This document shows positions 1 through 14,500 of a stretch of DNA of 64,000 bases, one piece after another; the first letter of the stretch is position 1, and each line of letters begins with the position of its first letter. A program made the translations under genes and the position numbers. The stretch spans positions 13,717,387 to 13,781,386 of the forward strand of contig NC_079907.1 in assembly GCF_024868665.1 (NCBI RefSeq), in the 5' to 3' direction. Below the pieces are notes generated by a model. The model was not told the DNA's origin. It worked only from the letters and a program-made list of their open reading frames with translations, and made no database searches. Source of the DNA: Triplophysa rosa (lineage: Eukaryota; Chordata; Actinopteri; Cypriniformes; Nemacheilidae).

Positions 1-26
1 GAAAACTGGGACAGAGAGGTACTCAC

Positions 27-3000
27 GTGTTGCTGGCGGTCTGACAGAATCTTCCAGAGGCGGGGGAAGAGCTGAACCCAGGTCTTCTCAGCCAGCGGGG
101 TGGAGATGTGACACAGCTGAACCAGAGCGTTCAGCAGCGCTCCCGTCTAAACACACACAGGAGGTTTATTTAGTAATAGACCATACATCAGCCGGCATTT
201 AGCCAATCAGAGATCATCACATTGGCGATAACTATGCCTACGTGATTTACAGACCTGCTACAACTATTTGTGTTGGTTGTAAAATCTAGCAACAGGCATT
301 TAGCGTTTTCATATATCGTAAAATTAATCTTGTGAAGATTTCACAAAAAATGCTACCAATGTACTTTTGAGATATCAAATCTCAGTATCATAGAGGGAAT
401 CAAAAATACAACCACTAAAACAACCCACATATTCTTCCCACTATCAAATTGTAAGCAGTTATTAATTTTTTTACTGTAAATATTTTGAATAGGCTATTAT
501 TTTTATTATTTTTATATTGTTCATTTTAATTAGGCGGTGAGGGTAATTTGATTAATTTTGCGATGTTATTTATTTTTTATATAGTTATTTAATTCTACTA
601 TAGTATATAGTTTTAGGTTAGTTTTTATTTATTTTCAATTAATAATTTCAATGCCTCAACTTTAATGCATTTAATTTGATTGCTAAAACAACAAGTTTTT
701 CTAATAATATTTAATCTGATATTTAATTAGAAATTGTAATTAACCGAAAAGTTTTAATACTTTTAGTTACCTATAAAAAAGCCTGATGCATATTTTCTCA
801 CTTTCGATTTGTAAGCAGTATTATGTTATATATATACATGTATAGTATAATGTCAATATTTTGAATAGGCTTTTATTTTCAGAAATCAGAAAGAGCTTTA
901 TTGCCAAGTATGTTTGCACATACAAGGAATTTGTTATGGTGACAGGAGCATCCAGAACACAGAAACAGCAACAACAGTACACAGAGACCATAACACAATA
1001 GAATACAGTACACAAATTTTAATTTATTTATTTTTATTTTGTTATTTTTAGTTCAAATTTTTTTTTAGGAAAAATGTTGTGTGCTTTTGTCGTTTTATTT
1101 TTTTGTTTTATTGCCATTTAATTTTATTTGTTCCGTTTTAGGTTAGTTTTTATTTATTTTTAATTAATTATTTAAATGCCTCAACTTTTTTTGCCAAGGT
1201 AACATTTCAAATTTTAATTTAAGTTTTCAAACAATATTTAGTCTTATATTTTATTACATTCTAATTAACAGAAATGAACACTGTTTTAATACTTTTAGGC
1301 CCAGTTTCACAGACAAGGTTTAGCGTAATCCAGGACTATGCCTTAGTAAAATTAGGATATTTTAGTCATTTTTATTAAAATGCCTTAGAAAAACATTACT
1401 TATGTGTATCTTGAAACAAACCGAAGGCACTGACATATTTTAAGATAAGTCAGGGCAAGTTATTTTCATTATAGACAGATCTAACATTTATTTTAGTCTG
1501 GGACTAAACTAGTCTTCGAAACCGGGCCTATAATACCAATAACAAGCCTGGTTTAAAGTGAAGACACGTTTACGAATTCCCCTTTACCTACGACGCAGCC
1601 CGTTCAAGGGCAAAATAAACCAGCTACATTAAATTCTTCCTGAAAAATGACTTTTCATAAGGGACTGCTTTACTTTCCTATGCATGACTGGTCATCACCT
1701 CTAGCCACTGAATAATTCTAAGGGCATAACCGCAGGTAAAGGTTTGGCCCTCTGACCGTAAGAGGAATCGAGCTGTTAGCATAAGTCAGAACTCAAATGT
1801 GTGCTTTGGTTCCTGACAGCTGCTCCGGTGGGCGACGGAGGAAGGTCAGGGCTTTGAACTCTTCCACTTCATCATTTATCTAAAGCCTGCTTGAGAGGTG
1901 CATATAAAACAGCGCCGTGTCCAGGATTAAACAGAAATCAATGACGCCGTGACCTCAGAGCACTCGGAGACGGAATCCCATGTTACCCTGATCAAACACG
2001 CCTTAATAGAGATGCTTATGAGAGAGCAGCCATGTAGAGATAAAAGGAACCAGAAAACTAATGCATAATAAATAAACCACAACAAATGGCTTTCGTGTGT
2101 GAAACTGCTCATTCCAACAAATCTTTAAAAATAAAAGACAAAGCTGTATAGTTTTGTTTTATTTTTCCGATACCTGAGGGTGCCGTGAGGGCGGCATATG
2201 TTGGGGTGATGTCTCACCTTGACCTCTCTCAGGGAGTCCAGGAACTTGTCGTGGCGGTTGGTGAGCATGTGCAGCTGGTTGCCCGAGTCTCTCTCCGCCT
2301 GCTCCTTGGTCTTGGGCAGACTGGTCTGGTCTCCAGGTGCCAGCTCGATGTCAATCTCCACATCCTCCAGATAAAAAGGTCACAAAAACACCAAATGTGG
2401 GGAAAAATTTGTTTACTCGTTACATCAACAGAAGGTCTCCCATGCCATGGGATTTAATACTTCGGTCAAGAGGATTTTTTTTACGTTGTTTTAACATTTC
2501 ATGTTTTTTAAATAAATGCTTTTTAGCTAAGAAAGGCTAAAAAGAAAAAGTATCAATTATTGGAATCGGCAACACTGAAATCGGATTATCAGTCATCATC
2601 ATGCACTGTATAAAAAATAAATAGATTAAGATTAAACGTGTAAAAATGTTTGTATGTACAAAACGCCACAACTGACCTCCTCCTTGGTCTCGCTGTTTTC
2701 TCTCTCACGAGGTTCCTGCTTGATGTGCGTCGCCATGGCGAAGGCTGCGCGGTCATGGCTGTCAGCCAGGTTGATGACATTGGTGATGGAGGGAAGCATG
2801 GAGCCCTGGCAGCTGGTGCCAATGGTGGTGTTCCTCTCACAAACAGCCAGCAGCAGCTGTGAAAGAGAAGACAGAATCAAACTCTGAACTGCCACCATTC
2901 CTCAACCGCGCATGCAAACAGCTGCTCCTTATGTGAAGATCACACCATGCGGCTCGCCACAGATTCTCCACGGGGAGAAAAGCAGCTAACGTTCACACTT

Positions 3001-6000
3001 AAATGGCACCCACCCACATCATTTAACAGCTGCCGTTTTGAACCACAGAGAGGCTATGACACTAGCATATATTTCTAAAGGTTTGATGTGGGCTGAGGAG
3101 CTCCAGATGTGAATGTTCTTCTGCTCCATCATGGCATGGTGCACACAGCCGGCATGTGTAGGACAGCATTAATAATTCACCAGCCAGAGCGGCATTGATT
3201 GTGGCCGAGATGGATTGTGAGTTGTGCGAGCAGCCGAAAGACAGAACTGTTACATCAGAGTGAATATAACAAAACTAAAGAGGGCCGAATAGTGACCTAT
3301 GAGCAAATTTAGCCGAATAATCTCTCATTATGATGTTTGGATGAGATCATGAAATAAATAAAGTGAATAAAAGACTTTATATGAGAATGGTCTGTACCTC
3401 AATACACTGTTTGATCCAAAAATGGCTGCCCATGGCCTCCCAATTCTGCGAGCAGCAAATATAAAGAAGCCTCTCATAGACGCGTCGCTTCATGGAAGTG
3501 TCGAACACCTCGAAAAACTTCGCTCTGATCAGCGGCTGGCTGCAGCGCAGCCCCGAGAGGAATGCAGGCTCCAACTTTGATGTGATGTCACTTCCTGAGA
3601 GATTCTCATCTCTGCAAAAAAACAACACGTAATGCTTCAGACAAACATGCCGCGAGATATTTCTTTTACCTTCTGAGACCCTATTAAATAAGGCATGACC
3701 AAACACTGTAGGTCTTTAAAAAAAACAAGTCAATACCAAACACACATCATGTGTTCCAGCACTAGATGTTGATTTAGGCCCATGGGTTCATACAAGAATG
3801 AATTGTACCTGCCAAAAGATAAACGCTCTCACACCCAGGGTGGGGGAGGCCCCCCTAATGCCTCCAGCCCCACTTCAGCGATCAACCCCCCCGACCTGCC
3901 ACCCACTCAGGCATCCGCAGTCTCGTTGCTAATGGCAATAAATGGTGGGCCGGAGCAGGCGGCAGACCCCGTGATTAATCGTCGTAATTACCTGTAGACG
4001 TAATTAACGAGGTCCAGGAACTGGGCATTCAATTCAAGGTCATCAGGAAAGCGCTTCTCAATGTAGGTCATCATTTTCACCAGCAGAATGGACTTCTCTC
4101 TTGGATTAGGCACCTAGGAACGACAGAAGAACAGAGAAATGAAGATAAAGAGAGAGAGCGAGAGCTCCTGAAAAGAAAAGGGATTAAAAGAAGAGAGGTG
4201 TGGGGTGCTGGTAAAGGGGGTCAGATTGATACACTCCATTTATCTTTCATCTATCGGGAGAGCTGTGTGGCACCTTTGCTCGGCTCTTTTTTCTCCCTGT
4301 CTGCTCTCTCGCCTTGAGCTAACAGAACAGACACCTGGGTTCGGCTGTCCAGGCCACAGCGCGATAAATACACAACACCTCATTTACAGCGGGGTGAGCT
4401 TTAGGCTCAAATGTTTAACATTGATGCATTCAAAGAGTAAACCAAGGCTGGTTTATAAAGCAAGCCTACAGAAGTGGGACGTGTCTTATATATAGCCTGA
4501 TTCATGTCTAATAATAGGGTTTATTTAGGCTTTTTAAACCTCAACCTTGGTTTCTGTTGGTCCCCATGTAGGTGATCATTTAATCCTTTAAAACTAATCT
4601 TTGATCATCAAAATGAAAGTCAACATTGTCCTGTGAAAGTCATTTCTTCATGCCCTAAAATAGCTTGAATGAAACTCAGGCTCCCTGATCCGCTCGGTCA
4701 ACATGTTTGTAATGTAGAGAGTGGACGGACTCAAACCTTGTTTTTGAGTAAACTGAAGTTTTAAAGAGAATATACTCAGCAATGGTGTTGACTGATAAAT
4801 GTGCACACGGTTTGCCTTACAGCATGTTATATAAAAACATTACTAATTTTTATATAATGTAAATTTTAAAAATGTGATTTTCACCACAAAAGAAGATTTG
4901 GTAACCGAACAATGGCAGTACCCATTGACTTGCGTTGGTTTTGTGTCCGTACAATTGAAGTAAATGGGTACTGCTGCTGGTCGGTTACCGACATTCTTCA
5001 AAATATTTTCTTTTGTGTTCTGCAAAAGAAAAACTCATACAGGTTTGAAATGACAAGAAGGTGAATAAATGACGTCAGAATTTTCAGTTTCGGCTGAATT
5101 ATCCCTTTAAAGCTATAAAAGTGTCATTTATTGAAGCTTTCTATTGAATACTGGTTGTCCAGATGAATCATTAAACTTTACAGTCAGTTATGTCACATAA
5201 TACATAATAAATGCATAGAAGCAAAACAAATAAAATATTATACATTATAAGACTGCCCTTTGCATGTGAAGTGAGAAACCACATTTTTTTGGATCTGTGA
5301 TCCTGTGTTGTGACAAGTTCACAAAACAAGCTGAGCTGAAATGAACAAAGAACACCGTTAACTTCAGACCTAACTATTCAGGGACCTTGTTAAAAACAAA
5401 CCTTTAAATCCTATTTTCATAATGCTGGGGTTTTCTGAGAAGTGCAGGTGCTTCACACAGCCAGGCAGAGCACAACCTTTGGTGAACTTTCTACCCTTCT
5501 AGCTATCCTCAATGTTACTTCACGAAGTTTCTGAGCACATAACAAATGTGACTGGCTTGTAAATGTGGCCGATCAAATTTTAGGGATTTCAGAAACACAT
5601 TTGCATCTTAATTTCAACAAATTTGATTTTGGATTACAGAAGGCATTTGAGAGTTCATTAAATCATGATGTTTACCTGGTTAGTGGCCATGGGGTTACCA
5701 GAGTTCTTAACCCACTCCTCCACAATCTTCACCACTGCTCGAAGAATCTTTGGATCTGAAGATTTCTCAATGAGGGAGGTGAGGATGACCTGGATGAAGT
5801 TCTTCCTCATTTCCATATTCATGACCGATAACCTTGTCTTCACCAGATCCAGACTGAGCATCACCAGTTCGCTTGTCACTACATTTAGCACACAAGAATG
5901 AGAGCGCGCAGTAAGAAAGAAGCATTTGACACTATCACGAAACACTATCATCGCCTCGCATTTTCTGCATTCTGTTATTTGCCAAACCTAATAACCAGGA

Positions 6001-9000
6001 GAACCTCAACTTGCTCAAACCCTCAGGCTGAGGTTCAGTCAGTGCTACATAAATCTCAAATGCGCAAACTGAACATATATCAAAACCTGTAAAAGACAGA
6101 TGAGGATATGAATAGTAAAATACAAAATTCTGCCTTGCCAAAAAACTGTAGAAAGTGATTAAGTTTTGGCACGGTGAGCAGAAGGAGACAAGATTATGAG
6201 TTTAGTCTGGCCTCTGAATGTATTTTCTGCTTGATTTGCTCAAGGTAAAATGTGATTGTTCTGATCACTCGAACCCTTGGGGGAGAATATGTTAGAGGCT
6301 GATTTCCAGTTCGACTCCGGCTCACGCTGTGTGGAGGTCTTGGGTGATGCCGTAAGGGTGACATTGCGTTCTGAAGTCTTCTAGACATGCCGAATGTGCG
6401 CATGTCTGTTCAATCCCATCTCGTGTACCATTTAAAAATCATAATAGCATCTAGAAGAACCGCTGAGCGCACGGGATTTTCTGGATTTTATATTTCACTG
6501 AACACAGTGGGAGACTTTTTACTTCAATCACAGAAGATGTTTCTCAGTATGAATGGATTTGTGGGCCAGTCTGAGGACATCTGATCAGCCCTCCTGCAGC
6601 ACCCAGTGGTCAAATATGGACACCACATGCTGAAGTCTGATTATTCCTCCTCGCGCTCTGTTCCAAGGTGACAACGTGTCTTTTTGTCTTTCTTCCCACT
6701 TTTTAAACTCCTCCAGATGACTGCAGACAGGAGGATTAAGGCTGTGCTGGTGAGCGCAGATATTTTCCGTCTTGATGTCAAAAGGCTAACTTTAAGACAG
6801 ACTGCCAGTTCTTTGCCAAGATGACCTGACAAAGCAATAGATCTTAACCTAGCCCAGCTGGCTTCCATATACTGCCCAAAATAAACCAACACTAAAATCT
6901 TTAAAGCCTTCTGAAATGTCAGAATGGGCCAACGGCCAAATTGTTTAAATTGAGCCAAGCGTGCTATATCGAATTAGCTTGACGTGTTTACTTCGAATCA
7001 GCAGCCACCAGGGATTCATTCGGTAGCTTGTGCAAAGTGTTTGAAACATTCTGAAATAGTCACCTGTGCTGGTTTCGGCGGCTCCGGGGTTGGGTTGCGG
7101 GCTCAAGTGCTCCCTCACCATCTTTTGCAGCGAGCGCATGAAGACGGAAATGAGACGGTCGATATAGCTGGAGTTGTTGCTGCAGGCCGACTTCAGGATC
7201 ATCAGCGTTCCTGGAAGCAGAGAGGAGAGAAAACTGTAACACGACGCACGTGCCAGTCCGTGCGACGCTGTCAGGGACAGCGAACGACACGTGCCTGCTA
7301 ATGACTTTGGGTGCAGCTTCTTTGTCCCTGTCGTTGTATTACAAGGACGTTTCGGGAGAAATCTAACCGAGTTACGGGGGAAAAAGGCATGAGTAATGTA
7401 TTTCTTGGAACACGGCTCTGGGGAGGAAAGATAAATGAAAAAAGTCCCCCCCCCCCGATGGAGATGCATCCAGTACATCAGGGGTAAACGTAACTCTAGA
7501 GCACTGTTAGAGCGGAATCGCAAGGCTTTTATTGACCAATGATGCCGTTTTGGGCAGAAATCAAACACCAATAACTTCTATTAACTGTTAGAGTTATCAC
7601 CTTTTGGTTCCATCGATGATTTAAGCTGTGAAATGAGGGTTCCTTTTGAAAATATTGAATTGGAAATGCATCGGTGTAAACAAGAGGTAATGAAAAATTA
7701 AAGGGAAAGTTCACCCAAAAATAAAAATTCTGTCATCATTTAGTTACTATCGGCTTGTTCCAAATCTGTATAAATGTCTTTGTTCTGATGAACACAAAGA
7801 AAGATATTTGGAAGAATGCTTATAACCGAACAGTTCTTGGCCACCATTGAGTACCATAGTAGTCTGTGTTCATCAGAACAAAGACATTTATACAGATTTG
7901 GAACAACTTGAGGGCGAGTAAATGACAGAATTTTGATTTTTGGGTAAACTGGTCCTTTAACACAATCAACGACAAGAAATTCCAAACTAACAAGAACGTT
8001 TTCGAAAAGACCTGATTTTCTGATGAGCTTTAATATCAGTTTGATATCGGGGAACGCATTTTTCAGAATATCAGAATCTTTGGTCTGAAAGTACAGATGT
8101 TATTAAGTTTCTCACCAAACAGTTGAGTTGGGTTAGCACTGCTGGCTTTCTCATAGTTGGTGAGGCCTTCATAAATGACTTTCCCTACGGCAGCGTACAA
8201 ACACTCCAGCTCTTCGTATTTTGAAGCCACCGAGGATGTGCCTGAGGAAAAGAAACAAAAAATATTGAGAGAAAATGTTTTAATGCCCCCAACCTCTCAC
8301 AGTAAACACAACAAGCACAACCTGGATGGGTCTAGTCTACAAACTTTGAGGATACGGTATAAAAATGAGGGTCTTGTTTTGGTTTTGTAAACGCTAGTAA
8401 AAAATCTACAAGACACAAACCCTCCAATCAAGAACACACTACACAGTGTACTCTCCGTGTGCACTACAAGTGGTTTGCACTACTACACAGAAATACATTA
8501 GCATGCACTACAATCTATTATGCACCAGGTATGAGGTGCAGGCTAGATTATACATTGTTGAGTAGTGTCAACTATGTAGTGTGCACTACAAAATATGCAC
8601 TACAATCGACCAACATCCTCAAACTATGCAGCTACCGTATTTCCAGTGTAAAGTTATGGCACACCGCCTAAGAGGTCTAGTGATCTACAGCTTATGAAGA
8701 ATGTCGAAAACAAGCAAATCCATTCAGTTTTGTCATTTCTTATCTGTGGAAAGTCAAGCTGTTTATTTGTCTGTTGGCAGCTGCGGAGCATAACACAAGC
8801 CTGTAAAATGATTCCCCCAGACTGTATCCTGCACTGCGGATGTACTTTAAATCAAATGAGGGTATCATTGTTTGCCCTACATATATCCACGGCTATGCTC
8901 AAACGAGACCTCCAGGAGAATCTATCACATCAATCGTGGCCGGTCTACTCACTGGGTTCTGTAGGGAAGGTGCTCATAAGCCTGGACAGGAGGGTGTGCA

Positions 9001-11466
9001 CGGCACGCAACACTTTGGTGTTCCCGCAGGTCATGCAAGCCGCGATGCCGCGCTGCAGGGGCTTGAAGTGAGCGAGGATAGCCGGAGGCTGAAGCACTGA
9101 CAGAAGGAAGCTGAGAATCTCCAGCCCTGTGCAGATGTTGGAGAAGTTTGCTTGGGCGGGTTGCTCCTAAAAGAAAAACAGGATGAGATGGTAAACAGAG
9201 TACCTCGGGCACGTTTACATTTGCAATAGATTTAACAATAGATTTAAGGAGTTTTCAAGACAGCAATATTGTTCAATGCACATGTTCTATTTCCTCAAAT
9301 TCCAGTGCATAGTAAGACAAAACCACTGTTAAAATGAACGGAAACTAGTGTTTCTTATTCAATATCTATTCATTTCCTAATGTCAAAAAAGGGCATGCGC
9401 CTGGTACAATGAAAGCAAAACAGTGTTGATCAGATTTCAGGGGCCACAGAAAGGTAAGACTTGTGTAATATTGACAACAGAGTTAGATGTGGCCCCTAGG
9501 GGCCAGGGGACCTGTAGACAGATGTGCACAAAGCTAAGCCCAGCCTCAAAATCCTGTTCTTTAATCACTGACAAGCCAGCACAATGAGATGATAAAAGCC
9601 CATCGGATTTGTGGTGCTGTTCATTAGTTTGGATAAGATAGAGCTGAACAGAGCCACTCACTCCCTCACAGAGCTCTGGGGCACAGACACTGAGTGACCT
9701 GCCTGTCAAACTCATACCACAGGAAGTATCATTAACCCACTCTGAAAATCAAGAAATATAGATGGAGGCATGGCGGTCTTCTTGATTGACAATATTTAGG
9801 CTGATTCCAACATATAAAGAGAATATAAATGCAATTTAAGCAAAAATGTAACGTGTCACTCACTGTCAGAATTTGGTCTGGGATAGACAGCTGACTGTCA
9901 CATACACAAGAAAAAAAGCATGCAAGCTTGCTGCCTTTAAGTCATTTTGCAACAATATAAATGAGATGATTGTAAATGAATGTCCTTATCACCAGTGGGA
10001 AACTCTTTCTTTGAGACCTAACATTCAAAGATCGGGGTGTTAAATAAATAATCACAAAGAAACCAGACTGGTATAACCAAATATAATATTACCAAAGCAC
10101 CAAAGCTGTTATTTCAAATGCAAGGTTTTTCCTGCATAGAGAAATTGGAGGCGGCCGCCTCCGTCAAATGTCTGCCGCCTCAGGCTCTCGCCAAAATTAT
10201 GTTGCGAGTCTTCACAAGAAATGCTGCATGCATTTAACAGACTGTCATTTGTAACTGCAGTTGCGACATTACGCCACAGTGGAGGCACTGTTTCGTTATC
10301 AGCACACCGAGGCGCTAAAAAGAGTTGCAGAACAAGAGCTGGCTGTGTTTCACGGCTGTTTGTTTTGCATCCAAGCACGTTTAATTTCTTGAAATTTTTT
10401 AAAATGAACATGACATACATCATTGTAATGTCTTTAGCTGTGCAGTTGAATCGTTGAATCAGCATATACTGTACACAGCGAGTTCGCCAGTATGAACGCA
10501 CATTGTGTTTAGAATGACTCATTTGAACCGATTAATTTAAACTATTGAACTTTTCAGTCACTAGTGAATATAAGAGGTCCTTGAGTCATTTAAAAGTGAA
10601 CCACAGAGAATGAAAGATGTGAATGAGCTTTGCTCATTTAGTAAGACTGGTTAATTGAGTTGTGGGCTGAAAAGTTAGTTGAAAATGATAAAAAAAAGCT
10701 TTATTTGATTAAAAAACATTTCTTTGTTTGGTTGAATAAAATTAATGTTCTATATAACTTAATAATTGTCATTTTTATCTAATTTTATTAGAACTTTTAA
10801 TATGTCAAACTCAAAGTCACTTTGGTTAAGCCACTTAAAGGTACGGTAGGCCTACGTGTGTGTGTACAAGAACAGGATGGCACCACCTCCGCCTCATTTT
10901 GAGCCAGGAAAAACCCTGCAAATGTTAAGTTTAGTTTTTTAGCTACCAAGATTTCCAGATAATATTACTCATTCAGCCCGCTGATGAGACAACCGAACAT
11001 TTCCCATCATTCTGTAGTGCAACACAAGAATGACAAAATGCACGAAGAATCAATTACACACCTAATGTGCATTCTCATTTTATTGCACTAGTGCCAAAAA
11101 TCCGTTTTGTTTCTTTTCCTCAGCGAAAGGAGAAAACCAAACATGAAATTGCCTAATGTGTTTATATTATGCAGCATTCACGCCGTATCGTAATTACTGT
11201 TGTTTTGAGACGCGTGACGTTCTACTCAAAGCTTTTTACATGTTGAAATCGGTAATTGCAACATAGCACGAATGCACAATTTGAACCAAAATCACATCAT
11301 AATTACGAGTTCCAAACTTTAAAGTAGGAGTTCCCAGCAGGATCTGCACATAAGCAAAGGCAAAAGAACAGCCACATCAAAGTGGTTTAATCTAAGTACA
11401 ACATCAGCATAGGGAAGAGCAAAACTATATGGCCCTGAGAAGAACCGAGAGTGAGAAAGAGAGAGA

Positions 11467-11512
<46 letters not shown>

Positions 11513-14500
11513 GAGACGGGAAGTTACAGTAAAACTAGTCCAGGTGGTTGAAGCTCACACTGAGATCTGTTCTCTCATATGACAGCTGAATTAGTCACAC
11601 CAGTGAACTCCAAAGAATGAAAAATCAGTCATAAGAGTGGGGATATCGATTTGGCTGGCATCAGAACTGCTCTTGGAACGGCACTGGAGGTAATGAAGAG
11701 AGATGTGAGAGGAAAGAGATATGACAAATGACAGGAACACCACAAAATCTTCTCCGGGATGAAGACTTTACTCTTTAACTTTTGAACAGGACATTTGTCT
11801 TGTTTCATTTAAACTGACAAGACAATATTCTTTGTACTTTTCAACACCTATCCTCCAAAACCCAACAAGTAATGGCTACTTTTCATAACCCAATCAACTC
11901 TTGACGGAAAATGTGCTATTCAATGTTTTCTTTGTTAAATATCCTGTTTCACTTTTAAATCGAGGCATTTTTTGTTTAACCTTAAAATCAAAAGCATTTA
12001 AAGACAAAGGAGAAAAAGGTTCATTTTTTGGTAAGTAATGACTTTCAGACTCACCACAGTCATGAGGAGCTTGTCAAACCACTGCAGTTTGAGTTCAGCA
12101 CGGGGCCACATGTCCGGCCTGAGTGCCGTCTTCATCAGGTTCACACATCTGCGGGACAGCAGCTCACCGGGGGCGCCGGCTACATTAGTGTTATCATTGA
12201 CCTGCGAAAGCAGAGCAAGGGTTTAACCTAAGAAGCTGTAATAGAGATTTTCCTCAAACAAAAGCGAGAGCACTTCCTTTACCTGGCATGCAATGCGGAT
12301 GAGGAAGTTGACCACGGTATCTGTGTGCTGTTTCTCCACAGGTTTGGTAAGGAGAGCCTCAGTGCCCGGCATAGACTGACTGCGGCCGAAGACCTGCGCA
12401 TACCGACACAAACACAATACAGCTGCTGTATTCAAACATGGCAGAGTCCATCAAGACTGAAGGAGTGAGAGACTGATTACAGCGGTCACACGCGGGCCGC
12501 GGGAGGTTTAAGGTTTCCTCACCGTGCCAACAGCTCCAGCGGCCGTGCGGAATCTCTTCACATCCTGCGCCGAGTCCACAGACATTACTCTCTTTACAGC
12601 GGTAGATCCGCTCGTGCCCTCGCCGACATTAACCGGATCTGTGTCGGCTTCCGGCTGCAAAAATAAAGTTGATTAACGGCCAGCGTAAGATCCAAATAAA
12701 TATACAACAGAAACAGTCTCATTTTCTGGTGACCGACCTGCTGGTCTTTGATTCTCTGGAGCTCCCATTTGATGATGACCTCAGCCAGATCCACGGCTAA
12801 CTTCCTCTGCTCGATAGTCACACTGGGTGTGAAGCCCAATCGCTGCATAGCACTGATCATGTGCTGAACCAGGTGATGTCTAACAGGGTAATATACCTGT
12901 ACAGGGGTCAAAGCAAATCCTGATGTTTTAATAAATTCAGTAGTAAATGAAATGCAGTTAAATATTGCAGTTTTTTACAGATTTGCTTTAAAATAGAAAG
13001 TAAAAAAATATTGTTCATCTAGCATACAATTGTGTGAAAGTATTTCTAACCAGATTTTTACAGTATTTATATTTTTGCATAATATGTATTTCTTAAAACA
13101 ACTTGACACAATAAGGTTACAATTCTAAGAGAATTTTTGTTTTTAGGAATTTCAGAGCAAATACATAAATATTAGATTATCAAATATAGAAATACTTTTT
13201 AGTGATATTATCCAGAGGTCACAAATAGGGGAAAAACAATATCCTGGGATTAATAATAATCATAATATTAATAACATTTATATTGTTAATATCTTGTTGG
13301 TACTACACATGATCAATTCATAAATATATGAAATAAATATACAAATATAATTACGAAATATTATTACATACACATAACCATGTAGAGAAAATCCAGAACA
13401 GTGACAAGCCTAGTCACAAACAAGGCCATAAATACAATCACTAACTCTGGACATGTTCAATGGCTGTGTGCATGAGTGAAGTATAATCACATACTCTGAA
13501 GTGCTGTACTATGAGGTGCAGTATATGGACCAGCTGAGGAACCGTGTGACCTTCTTCCACAATGATCTTCCGGGTCCAGTGCGTGAGCATCTGATGGCCG
13601 TCCTCCATCCGAGCGGGTACAGCGGGCGTCAGAATAGCCATGGCCTGTCGGACGATGGCACGGGCCTCCATGGTGTGAGCCTTCAGAAGACTGTGGAAAA
13701 CCTGTACACAAACACGTCGACATTGAGTTGCAGTTTACAGCAGAAGTTAGACTGCAGTCAAATTGAAGTCAACTACTTTGGTTTCGCCAGGGTGTAAACG
13801 TCAGGCATTTCAACCACTGGATGTGTTAAATGGTACCCTTGAAACTTTGCTATTAAATCCTTTGAAGAACTGAGTAACTGAGGTACTTTAAGTTAAGATG
13901 AATTATATCTCCTACAGTTGCTACAGTCCTGTTTGTTATACACTTCTAAGATGCTAGAACTAGTCGGTCATGAACCAGAAGTCACAGGTCTGTTCTGATT
14001 GGGTAACTGACATTTGGGGAAATACAATGCGATAAATCAAACTTGGCGCACATGTGTCATATGGTAAACAGACATGTAAACTACTTCAGTTTCTGGTTCT
14101 AGTACCTGTAACACAATCTTCTTGTGAATGGCAAACTTGGCGATGATGTGAGCCAGAAGTAGGTGGCCGCTATACTTGCAAGCGGGGTCCACGCAGGTTT
14201 TGGGGAGTAGACATGGCCAAGCGAAGGTCATGAGACGTCTCAGCTTGCTGTTCCTGCTCTTGTTGTTGTCGTGGATGTGATGAGGGGCGTGTTCTACCAG
14301 CAGAGTGGAGAACTGAAGTAGGTAAATCCTCAAAGAGTCTGCAAGGTCCGCCTGTTTCTCAGGGTCCAGCACCTGGAAGAACGAGGATATGAAAATGCTT
14401 TCGGATTTTGAGAAATCATGCTAAACCATTTATTTAGATCAATATAGGTTTTTCAGATCTTCAAATTTAGAACTTTCAAATTTGGTCACATCACCAATTC

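Larger units (their letters stand above)
27..9166 (-). other. trrap: TRRAP coding exons 43-51, residues ~2127-2617
   Basis: Coding exons are 9166-8953, 8241-8116, 7210-7064, 5878-5676, 4113-3992, 3611-3398, 2856-2677, 2364-2218 and 146-27. They encode conserved segments such as [56 protein letters not shown] and [20 protein letters not shown]. Exon 146-27 ends with a donor (CAC|GTGAGT) at 26, so at least one more exon follows beyond the window. The intron 12054-9167 contains a 798-bp repeat and a GA microsatellite. Confidence 0.94.

Noticed and set aside
6945..7571. 208-aa minus-strand frame
   Set aside because: Only the part at 7064-7210 is a TRRAP exon; the rest is read-through into introns on both sides.
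10109..10522. 137-aa frame in the 798-bp element
   Set aside because: No transposase motifs, and the frame crosses the element's end into flanking DNA.
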